A DNA stretch of 12,064 nucleotides from Candidatus Woesearchaeota archaeon (GTDB taxonomy: Archaea > Nanobdellota > Nanobdellia > Woesearchaeales > SM23-78): NCBI GenBank assembly GCA_019322375.1, contig JAHWIP010000039.1, forward strand, positions 1 to 12,064, given 5' to 3'. This document shows, piece after piece, positions 1-6,556 of the stretch (position 1 is its first letter; each line of letters begins with the position of its first letter). The notes beneath the pieces are model-generated. The model saw only the letters and a list, made by a program, of their open reading frames with translations. It searched no databases and had not been told where the DNA came from. The position numbers and the translations under genes are program-made.

Positions 1-1904
1 ACCATAGGCACATCTCTTTCTGACTTTATGCCGTACACAAACAAGTAGTTCCATAGGAATCCATGTTTTTTCTCTATTTTTACTGAGAAGCCTGATTCCC
101 TGAAAATCTTTTTAAGCCTTTCAATGTCTGACACCCACTCTGCGTCTGGAAGGATTCTGAAGAAATTAACATACTCTACAAAGCAGACCCTTCCTCCGTC
201 TGGCAGTATGCGGTTCATCTCTTTAAGGATTTTCTTGAAGTCCTGCATATAACTCATCATTCCAACACTGAAGATGATGTCAACGCTTTGAATAGAGGGA
301 TGCACCCTGTTGACTTGGTGCTCGTCATGAATCACAGTTACATGGCTTATGCCTTTTTTAAGGAGCCTGTTTGTAAGGAGTTTTATGTTCTTCTTGCTAA
401 GGTCGGTTGCATACACTTTTCCTTTTGCCCCGACTGCCTGTGCCAGGTGCAAAGTCAGTGTTCCTACCCCGGCTCCGTATTCAAGCACTATTTTTTTATC
501 TAAGTCTTTGAACAAGCCTATTATTTTTCTTCTCATGCGCTTGGGCAAGAGAAGGTTCTCTGTCCAAAGTGTGAGTTTAGCAAAGTAGTTTGAGAACCCT
601 ACAATAGCATCAGGGTTATAAAAGAATATTAGCAAGAGGTAGATGGGTATTGCAAATAATATTAATGACAGGATTATTCTGGAAAGAGCAAAAGCTCCTG
701 GTTCTAACAAGAGCCATGCAACTATTGTTCCTGCATATATTAATGATATTACTACCGGGCCTATCACGCCAAGAGGAGCCTTAAAGGCTCTGTTAGCATC
801 TCGTAATTTAAATCTAAGAATAGTCACTGATAACAGAACTGCTATGTACATGATAAGGGCTAAAGGGGTGAACATGCTTAAAAGAACTTTGTACTGGCCA
901 AAGCCTATAATTATAATAACAATTGAGACTATGGTCTGGAAGATTATTGCTTTATAAGGAGTTCTTTTCTTTTCATGAATGGCTGCTAGCTGTGCTATGA
1001 AGAGTTTGTCACGAGCCATTGCTAATAATAATCTGGGAGTTGTGATAACAATGCCTGCTGCTGCTCCTATAAGAGCTAAGATTATGCCCACCCCAAGAAT
1101 CTGAGAGCCTAATGAACCAAAAAGAATTGCTGTGACATCAGTAATAGGAGCTGTTGAGCCAGTGAGTTTTTGCCAGGGAATAATTCCTAATGAGACAAAA
1201 GCAATGCCAAGGCTAAGGATGCCTGCAATAAGAGTGGACACGATTAATGCTTTGGGAATTGTTTTTTCAGGGTTTTTTGTTTCCTCTGCCAGGAAAGATG
1301 CTTCTTCCCATCCCATTAATGCTTCCAGCATAAAGAATAATGAGACAAAAATAAAGATATGGGGTTTTGAAAAGAAAGGCTTGAAATTAGCAAGATTAAT
1401 TTGAAAAGCTCCAGGAACAATGATTGCTATTAATAATACAATTGATATTATGGCAAAGAACATCAGAGCAGCTGCACTGGTATCAACACCTAAATATGTA
1501 ATAATGTTAAGTACAATGATTAAGCCAATAGCAATAAGGATTTTGTAAATCGTTGCAAAGCCTGGCGGTAATAGATGTTCAAGAGCAGCCACTATCAGCA
1601 CTGTAACACTGATGTTTGCCATCATCCAGGTAACCCAGCCTATAAGAAAGGAGAAGAACCTGCCATAAGCTTGTTTTGAAAATTCATACACTCCGCCTGC
1701 TTTTGGGAACAAAGCTATTAGTTCTCCAAAACAAGCAGCAACATAAAGACTGACAACAAGTAAGATAGCCCATGCTACCAGAACAGCATTGCCTGAGTAG
1801 CCAGCGCCTATGGCTGTGCCAAAGAACATGCCTGTGCCTATCATGGCTGTGATGGTAAGAGCAACTATGGTCCAAAAGCCAACACTTCTCTTAAGCTCTG
1901 CCAT
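1..1904 (-). CDS. APC-family amino-acid permease fused to a C-terminal SAM-dependent methyltransferase (partial)
   Basis: One uninterrupted frame starts at the ATG at 1904-1902 and is still open at base 1 (634 codons seen; C-terminus missing). Residues 1-430 read as a 12-helix amino-acid/polyamine permease. The first helix has IGTGMF (22-27), the signature of the unwound substrate-binding helix in this superfamily, and the conserved loop WEEASFLAEETKNP begins at residue 199. After a short basic linker (about 430-465), a class I methyltransferase fold follows: motif I VLEYGAGVG (473-481), the acidic residue D501 expected to hold the SAM ribose (ATDLS), D542 in a VDIIFSVGMM strand, and LPDGGRVCFVEY (567-578). 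I translated the junction base by base and found no stop or shift. The permease probably moves an amino acid or amine across the membrane, with the methyltransferase on the cytoplasmic side. Substrates are unknown. The start is supported by a TATA box 27 bases upstream (leaderless mRNA). Confidence 0.85.
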   Translation of the reverse strand, partial: MAELKRSVGFWTIVALTITAMIGTGMFFGTAIGAGYSGNAVLVAWAILLVVSLYVAACFGELIALFPKAGGVYEFSKQAYGRFFSFLIGWVTWMMANISVTVLIVAALEHLLPPGFATIYKILIAIGLIIVLNIITYLGVDTSAAALMFFAIISIVLLIAIIVPGAFQINLANFKPFFSKPHIFIFVSLFFMLEALMGWEEASFLAEETKNPEKTIPKALIVSTLIAGILSLGIAFVSLGIIPWQKLTGSTAPITDVTAILFGSLGSQILGVGIILALIGAAAGIVITTPRLLLAMARDKLFIAQLAAIHEKKRTPYKAIIFQTIVSIVIIIIGFGQYKVLLSMFTPLALIMYIAVLLSVTILRFKLRDANRAFKAPLGVIGPVVISLIYAGTIVAWLLLEPGAFALSRIILSLILFAIPIYLLLIFFYNPDAIVGFSNYFAKLTLWTENLLLPKRMRRKIIGLFKDLDKKIVLEYGAGVGTLTLHLAQAVGAKGKVYATDLSKKNIKLLTNRLLKKGISHVTVIHDEHQVNRVHPSIQSVDIIFSVGMMSYMQDFKKILKEMNRILPDGGRVCFVEYVNFFRILPDAEWVSDIERLKKIFRESGFSVKIEKKHGFLWNYLFVYGIKSERDVPM

Positions 1905-1927
1905 AAACAGAAAAATAAGAGTAGAGA

Positions 1928-1935
1928 TATATAAA
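1928..1935 (-). promoter_or_regulatory. TATA box of the permease-methyltransferase gene
   Basis: TTTATATA on the minus strand, centred about 27 bases before the ATG at 1904. This is the usual archaeal TATA-to-transcription-start distance, so the mRNA probably begins at or next to the start codon. It lies in the 104-base spacer shared with the divergent Dph2-like gene. Confidence 0.65.
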
Positions 1936-1972
1936 TAATTCGGATAATTGGAGAGTGATAAAGAAATAGAGT

Positions 1973-1980
1973 AAATATTA
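1973..1980 (+). promoter_or_regulatory. Possible weak TATA box of the Dph2-like gene
   Basis: AAATATTA about 33 bases before the ATG at 2009. It is the only AT-rich box at a suitable distance and deviates from the TTTATATA form used by neighbouring genes. No ribosome-binding site is visible, so a leaderless or near-leaderless mRNA is assumed. Confidence 0.3.
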
Positions 1981-2008
1981 AAAAGAAGACAAGGTTTCTA
2001 AGCTTATC

Positions 2009-2677
2009 ATGAAAACAATCTTCATAGAAGCAAGGTGGAAGGGAAAGCTTGAAGTTCCTGATAAATTAATAGATGAACTGCCAGATAAGATAGCTTTATT
2101 TGGTTCTGTGCAATTTTTAGACTGCCTTGAACAGGCAAAGAAGAAAATTGAGAGCCGCGGAAAAAAGGTTTTGTTGTTAAAAACAGAGCACACCAAGTAT
2201 CCTGGGCAATTACTAGGATGTAATATAAAAGAGTTTAAGAAAGAAAAACAAGATTTCGATGCTTTCTTATACATCGGAGACGGCTGCTTCCACCCAAAGG
2301 CATTAGTGTTGAAAAACCATAAACCTGCCTTTGCACTTAATCCTTTATCTAAAAAGTATTTTAAGCTGGAAGAAAAAGATGTTATTGATATGAAGAAGAA
2401 AGTAAAAGGAGCACTGATGAAGTTCATGGAGAGCAAGGAAATTGGTGTATTGATAAGCACAAAGCCAGGGCAAATAGATATGAAAAAAGCTTATGAACTG
2501 GAAAAAAAGTTTCCTGACAAGAACTTCTACTTCTTAATATTTGACACCATAGATTTTAATGAGCTGGAGAACTTTCCCTTTGTTGAATGCTTTGTAAACA
2601 CTGCCTGCCCAAGAATAAGCTATGATGAAGCAGAGAAGATAAGCAAGGCTGTTGTGGATGTTGATGAGTTGGATTAA
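2009..2677 (+). CDS. dph2: Dph2-like diphthamide synthase lacking the N-terminal domain
   Basis: The 222-residue protein resembles domains 2 and 3 of archaeal Dph2, the radical-SAM-like 4Fe-4S enzyme that adds a 3-amino-3-carboxypropyl group to a histidine of elongation factor 2, the first step of diphthamide synthesis. Recognisable blocks are YPGQLLGCN (second cluster cysteine of the family), YIGDGCFHP, a GVLISTKPGQ strand, and FPFVECFVNTACPR (third cluster cysteine). Archaeal Dph2 is usually about 340 residues. Here the protein starts at the TIFI strand that begins domain 2, so domain 1 with the first cluster cysteine is absent, and the C-terminal tail is also short. An in-frame stop at 1979-1981 and no other ATG before 2009 rule out an unseen upstream part in this frame. 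Extra cysteines (FLDC, GDGC, VEC) could supply a ligand, or a separate protein could provide domain 1. Confidence 0.8.
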   Translation: MKTIFIEARWKGKLEVPDKLIDELPDKIALFGSVQFLDCLEQAKKKIESRGKKVLLLKTEHTKYPGQLLGCNIKEFKKEKQDFDAFLYIGDGCFHPKALVLKNHKPAFALNPLSKKYFKLEEKDVIDMKKKVKGALMKFMESKEIGVLISTKPGQIDMKKAYELEKKFPDKNFYFLIFDTIDFNELENFPFVECFVNTACPRISYDEAEKISKAVVDVDELD

Positions 2678-2688
2678 TTCTAGAAACC

Positions 2689-2696
2689 TTTATATA
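2689..2696 (+). promoter_or_regulatory. TATA box of the DnaB-like gene
   Basis: TTTATATA inside CCTTTATATAAACC, just after the Dph2-like stop codon. It predicts a transcript start near 2719 and a leader of about 28 bases before the ATG at 2748. It also shows that a frame-open TTG at 2652 lies upstream of the promoter and is unlikely to be the start. Confidence 0.65.
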
Positions 2697-2747
2697 AACC
2701 CAATATTTTCTCTATTCGCGAATAGTTACGCATATTTTGGGGTTAAG

Positions 2748-4394
2748 ATGGAAGAAAATAATAAGGAAGATGAAGACATGCCAAAGGAACCCGAAAGGCT
2801 TTTTCATCCAGATGAACCAGAACTAACATCAGAAGATGATCCTTATTATGAGTATTCTGAAGAAATTCTAAGGACCCCTGATAATGAAGAATTAGTTGAT
2901 GAAAATGTCAGATTAAGAAGTCAAATAAGAATAATTAGAAGAGAATATAAACAATTAGAAAAAAGTTTTACTATAGAGAGAAGAGAAAGAGAAAGATTAC
3001 AAAAAAGGTCAGAACCCCAACGCCTAGAAGAGCTTATGTTTCTAAAAAAAACTCCTCCTCACGATGGCATGATAGAAGAATCAATTCTAGGAAACTTAAT
3101 TAAAAATCCTAAATTAGCAGGACAAATTGATTTTAGCCAGCCTTATCTAAACACATTATTTTATTATGAAAAAAACAAGCATTTGCACACTATGATAATG
3201 AAACTCGGTGAGAAAGTATCTGTTAATCATTTAATAAACAAAATTAAACGAGAGCGTTGGTACTTGGAAGAACTTGGCGGTTATAAAAGCATGGTTGAAT
3301 TTGTTAATAAATTAGTTGAAACAGAAACAATAACAGATCCTCAGATAATGCTGGAGAACATGCAAATAATTGAAAAATATGGTCTTTTTAGACAGTGTAT
3401 AATAGCAGCATCAAAAATAATTTATCAATCATACGAACAAAAAGCCGATAACGAGCCTATTGTGTCTGTTCCTGAATTCATAAGAGACCATTCCAAAGCA
3501 ATTCTTGAACTCATACCTTACAGATTCAGAGTTCACAGAGACTTAAGAACAGATGTGACTCAAACTTATGAAGAGATTAAGGAATTAATAAGAAGAGAGG
3601 GAAGACCGTTGATTTCAACAGGATACTTAGGTCTTGACAGAATAACTTATGGAATAGGAAAAGATTTTCTTATGGTAGTTGGAGCGCTTGCTAAAGTAGG
3701 AAAAACAACCTTAGCACTAAACATAGCTGAAAATGTTGCTAACCAAGGAAAACACGTGGTTTTTTATTCTTACAATACTTCGTACACGGATTTAATCCAT
3801 AAACTAATAGCAAGAAACACAGACATTGACTCATCTTTGCTAAAATATCATGAAAAATCTTTTTCTGCAACAAGGCAAAGAAAAATAAAAAAAGCTACTG
3901 AATACATAAAAAAACTTCCTTTAAAAATTGAGAGCGGAAGAGCAGACTTAGAGCATTTAATTGACAGAACTAAAAATCTAAAAAGGCTTTATCCTGACCT
4001 TTCTTTGGTAGTTGTAGATGAGTTGCAATCCTTTGGAATATCTGTAGACAGCAAGAAACATAAGCCTAATGTATTCTACAATATCCTTCTGAACTTAAAA
4101 CAAATGTCTAAAGAACTAAACATCACAACAATACTTAATGCTCAGCTAAAGCAAGATGTTGATGCAAGGAAAGACAAAAAACCAATGTCTTTAACAGACC
4201 TTGCTGACTGCAAAGGAGCAGGAGATGTTGTTGACGCAGCAATAGCACTTTATGCTCCAGGAATTCATTGGGAAGATGAAAAATATCAAGGATGGATGAG
4301 TGTTATTCCATTGGCTCTGAGGGTAGGAGAAAAGAAAGGCAAACAATTCAGACTAGCATATGATAAAGTTACTTCTAGTATAACTGAGATATAA
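2748..4394 (+). CDS. DnaB-family replicative-type helicase with N-terminal coiled-coil extension
   Basis: The 548-residue protein has the full DnaB layout. Residues 1-105 are an extension, acidic (1-50) then a charged coiled coil (about 45-95). A DnaB N-terminal helical domain follows at about 107-245 (EESILGNLI; LEELGGYKSMVEFV). Then come a linker helix (about 265-285) and a RecA-like motor with Walker A GALAKVGKTT (312-321), Walker B SLVVVDE (419-425), LKQMSKELNITTILNAQLK, and a likely arginine finger R525 in LRVGEKKG. The family unwinds DNA as a hexamer in bacteria, phages and plasmids; archaea normally use MCM. The SLEM motif carrying the catalytic glutamate reads SYNT (N343 in its place), while a glutamate follows the Walker B aspartate (D424-E425). 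Hand-counted rows at 3121 and 3901 are 27-30% GC against 43-47% in aIF2-gamma and the RecJ-like gene, consistent with acquisition from a mobile element. RadA/KaiC-like ATPases were considered, but the DnaB N-terminal domain argues against them. Confidence 0.85.
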   Translation: MEENNKEDEDMPKEPERLFHPDEPELTSEDDPYYEYSEEILRTPDNEELVDENVRLRSQIRIIRREYKQLEKSFTIERRERERLQKRSEPQRLEELMFLKKTPPHDGMIEESILGNLIKNPKLAGQIDFSQPYLNTLFYYEKNKHLHTMIMKLGEKVSVNHLINKIKRERWYLEELGGYKSMVEFVNKLVETETITDPQIMLENMQIIEKYGLFRQCIIAASKIIYQSYEQKADNEPIVSVPEFIRDHSKAILELIPYRFRVHRDLRTDVTQTYEEIKELIRREGRPLISTGYLGLDRITYGIGKDFLMVVGALAKVGKTTLALNIAENVANQGKHVVFYSYNTSYTDLIHKLIARNTDIDSSLLKYHEKSFSATRQRKIKKATEYIKKLPLKIESGRADLEHLIDRTKNLKRLYPDLSLVVVDELQSFGISVDSKKHKPNVFYNILLNLKQMSKELNITTILNAQLKQDVDARKDKKPMSLTDLADCKGAGDVVDAAIALYAPGIHWEDEKYQGWMSVIPLALRVGEKKGKQFRLAYDKVTSSITEI

Positions 4395-4401
4395 AATATT
4401 C

Positions 4402-5001
4402 TTATCTTGAAGCATCAGCCTGCCTTTCCAATTCAAACTTCTTAGAAATTGCTAAGGATTCTCCTAGGGAATTGTATGCGCCTATGATTTCTTTTGCAAG
4501 GGCTTGCTCTGCGCTTGTTCTTTTGTTAAAGGCTTTGTGATAAGCTCCTTGAACAAAGAACTTAATAACAGTGTCAACTCTTCTCTGGGGAGCCATCTCA
4601 ACTGCTTTGGGATAACGAGCTCCTCCGTACTCTATGGTTATTATTTCTTCTCTTGGAGCAGCATTCTCAATGGCTTTGACAAGCACTTCAATAGGGTTCT
4701 TCTTGGTTTTCTGCTCAACAATCTTAAGGGCTTCTTCAACAATGTATACCGCATTAGCTCCTTTGCCAGTTATATGAAAACTAGATTTAAAATGCTTCTT
4801 GCCTTTATGCCCAGGATTCATAACCCTATTAATCAATCTCTCAACTATGAAGAGCTTTGACTTATGAAACCTGTTGCCAGCATAACGAGCCCCGGTCTTA
4901 GGAACAATAACAGGCTTAACATTGATGTATCTAATAAGTCCAGGGTCCTGCACTTTTATACCTGCGCAGTCCCATTTATTAAAAGCCAATATATTAGCCA
5001 T
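4402..5001 (-). CDS. rps7: Small ribosomal subunit protein uS7
   Basis: This 199-residue protein is archaeal-type uS7, which binds the 3' major domain of 16S rRNA, nucleates assembly of the 30S head and lies near the exit-site tRNA. Diagnostic stretches are the RLINRVMNPGHKGKKH segment, IENAAPREEIITIEYGGARYPKAVEMAPQRRVD, and the C-terminal helix with the charged end ELERQADASR. The ATG at 5001 is chosen over one 57 bases upstream because the uS7 match begins at MANILAFNKWD and a TATA box sits about 30 bases before it. Archaeal uS7 usually stands beside uS12 and elongation factors; here it is alone, divergent from aIF2-gamma, and ends 7 bases from the converging helicase gene. Confidence 0.95.
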   Translation of the reverse strand: MANILAFNKWDCAGIKVQDPGLIRYINVKPVIVPKTGARYAGNRFHKSKLFIVERLINRVMNPGHKGKKHFKSSFHITGKGANAVYIVEEALKIVEQKTKKNPIEVLVKAIENAAPREEIITIEYGGARYPKAVEMAPQRRVDTVIKFFVQGAYHKAFNKRTSAEQALAKEIIGAYNSLGESLAISKKFELERQADASR

Positions 5002-5026
5002 GTTTATTGAGGAGAAAAGATAACTC

Positions 5027-5035
5027 TTTATAAAT
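5027..5035 (-). promoter_or_regulatory. TATA box of uS7
   Basis: Minus-strand TTTATAAAG centred about 30 bases before the ATG at 5001, implying a leaderless or nearly leaderless mRNA. Confidence 0.6.
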
Positions 5036-5060
5036 GTTTTGTATGGTTTTTTCAACAACC

Positions 5061-5068
5061 TTTATATA
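5061..5068 (+). promoter_or_regulatory. TATA box of aIF2-gamma
   Basis: TTTATATA preceded by AACAACC, centred about 28 bases before the ATG at 5093, which fits a leaderless mRNA. It lies about 30 bases from the divergent uS7 TATA box, so the two promoters share one 91-base spacer and may compete for or share factors. Confidence 0.65.
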
Positions 5069-5092
5069 TGATGTCTATTTTCAGAATTCTTA

Positions 5093-6490
5093 ATGGCTGA
5101 GAAGAAGAAAACAACATCTAAGAAAAAATCACCTACTAAGAAAACTACAAAGAAGAAAGTAACCAAAGAAAAAAAGGAAAAAAAGCCTAAGAAGGTTACT
5201 AAGAAAAAAGAAGTTAAGAAAGAAAAAAAAGAAAAAGCAAAACCAGTCTTTGATTCTAAGGAAGGTGGCCAGCCTGTTGTTAATATTGGGTTGGTTGGAC
5301 ATGTTGACCATGGCAAGACTACTCTGACTGAGAAGCTGAGTGGCAAGTGGACTGATACTCATTCTGAGGAACTAAAAAGAGGAATCACTATCCGATTGGG
5401 CTATGCTGACACTGTTTTCAGGAAGTGCCCTAAGTGCAGGGGTGTTGAGGCTTTTACTGTTAGCAAGATCTGCACCAAGCATGATGTTCCTACTAAGTTT
5501 TTAAGAAAGGTTAGTTTTGTTGATGCTCCTGGGCATGAGAGCTTAATGGCTACTATGCTTAGCGGAGCAACAATAATGGACGGTGCTTTGTTGTTAATTG
5601 CTGCTAATGAGCCTTGTCCCCAGCCCCAGACAAGAGAGCACTTAATGGGCTTAAAGATTGCTGGTATCAAGCACATAGTGGTTGTGCAGAACAAGATAGA
5701 TGTTGTGTCAAAGGAAAGAGCTTTAAGAAATTACAAGGAGATACAAGCATTCTTAAAAGGAACTGATTATGAAAAAGCATCTATTATTCCTGTTAGTGCT
5801 CAGCACAGTGTTAATGTTGATGCATTAATAAAAGCGATTGAAGAAAATATTCCTACTCCTAAAAGAGACCCTAATGCTGAACCTTTATTAATAATTGCAA
5901 GGAGTTTTGATATTAACAAGCCAGGGGTTTCTCCTGAGAAGATTAGAGGTGGGGTGCTTGGAGGAGCAATTGTTAAAGGAAAACTAAAAATAGGAGATAA
6001 AATTGAGATCAGGCCTGGCAGAGTTGTAGAAGAGCAGAACAAAACAGTTGCTAAGCCTTTGTTCACAACCATTGTTGGTGCTATGACAGGCGGGCAAGCA
6101 GTTGAAGAACTAGGCCCAGGCGGCAGTGTTGCTGTTCAAACAACTCTTGACCCTAGTGTTGTTCACTCTGACAGCCTAACAGGTAATCTTGTGGGTCTGC
6201 CTGACAAGCTCCCAAAGATTTGGTATGACTTAACATTAGAAGTTCATCTTCTTGAAAGAGTGGTTGGAACCCAGGAAGACTTAAAAGTAGAGCCTATAAA
6301 GATGAACGAAGTCTTGCTTCTTAATGTTAATGGTGAGAAAAGCATTGGCTTTGTTAATGAACTTAGAAAGAACATTGTTAAGTGCAAATTAAAAATGCCT
6401 TTATGCGCTGATCCTGGGCATAAAGTAACTATTTCTAGGCGTATAGGGACAAGGTTTAGACTGATTGGTTATGCTGTGATTAGGGAATAG
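5093..6490 (+). CDS. eif2g: Translation initiation factor aIF2 subunit gamma with lysine-rich N-terminal tail
   Basis: This GTPase subunit of the heterotrimeric aIF2 carries initiator Met-tRNA to the small ribosomal subunit. Of its 465 residues, 1-50 form a tail of mostly lysine (27 of 50) absent from typical archaeal gamma subunits of about 410 residues. The GTPase domain shows G1 GHVDHGKTT (69-77), switch 1 RGITI (96-100), G3 DAPGHE (144-149), G4 NKID (200-203) and G5 SAQH. The zinc knuckle between switches has C112, C115 and C127, but the fourth ligand appears to be H130 (CTKH), where the family usually has cysteine. Domains 2 and 3 follow, with RSFDINKPG, GGVLGGAI and LTGNLVGLPD. Leaderless start, T-rich terminator after the stop. 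SelB and EF-Tu were considered; the zinc knuckle and domain 2 motifs identify aIF2-gamma. Confidence 0.96.
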   Translation: MAEKKKTTSKKKSPTKKTTKKKVTKEKKEKKPKKVTKKKEVKKEKKEKAKPVFDSKEGGQPVVNIGLVGHVDHGKTTLTEKLSGKWTDTHSEELKRGITIRLGYADTVFRKCPKCRGVEAFTVSKICTKHDVPTKFLRKVSFVDAPGHESLMATMLSGATIMDGALLLIAANEPCPQPQTREHLMGLKIAGIKHIVVVQNKIDVVSKERALRNYKEIQAFLKGTDYEKASIIPVSAQHSVNVDALIKAIEENIPTPKRDPNAEPLLIIARSFDINKPGVSPEKIRGGVLGGAIVKGKLKIGDKIEIRPGRVVEEQNKTVAKPLFTTIVGAMTGGQAVEELGPGGSVAVQTTLDPSVVHSDSLTGNLVGLPDKLPKIWYDLTLEVHLLERVVGTQEDLKVEPIKMNEVLLLNVNGEKSIGFVNELRKNIVKCKLKMPLCADPGHKVTISRRIGTRFRLIGYAVIRE

Positions 6491-6503
6491 TTTTTATTTT
6501 TTT
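6491..6503 (+). terminator. T-rich terminator of aIF2-gamma
   Basis: TTTTTATTTTTTT follows the stop codon directly. Archaeal RNA polymerase commonly terminates at runs of T without needing a hairpin. Confidence 0.5.
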
Positions 6504-6511
6504 CCAAAACA

Positions 6512-6519
6512 TTTATATA
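6512..6519 (+). promoter_or_regulatory. TATA box of the Tyr-rich secreted protein
   Basis: TTTATATA, predicting a transcript start near 6542. The leader would be about 15 bases, just enough to hold the strong ribosome-binding site AAAGGGGGGA at 6541-6550. Confidence 0.6.
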
Positions 6520-6556
6520 CAAAACCTTCTTCACCACTTTAAAGGGGGGATTGAAA

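Noticed and set aside
643..1404. Plus-strand frames across the permease
   Set aside because: They are antisense to the continuous permease-methyltransferase frame and have no family resemblance.
2652..2747. Upstream in-frame extension of the DnaB-like gene from a TTG at 2652
   Set aside because: It would overlap the Dph2-like coding end and begin upstream of the TATA box at 2689-2696. The added residues have no helicase similarity. The ATG at 2748 fits the promoter.
5002..5058. Longer uS7 start at 5058
   Set aside because: The extra 19 residues lie across and upstream of the predicted uS7 TATA box, and the family match starts at the second methionine.
6551..6556. TTG start for the Tyr-rich protein at 6551
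   Set aside because: It sits directly against the GGGGGGA site with no spacing. The ATG six bases later has the proper spacing.
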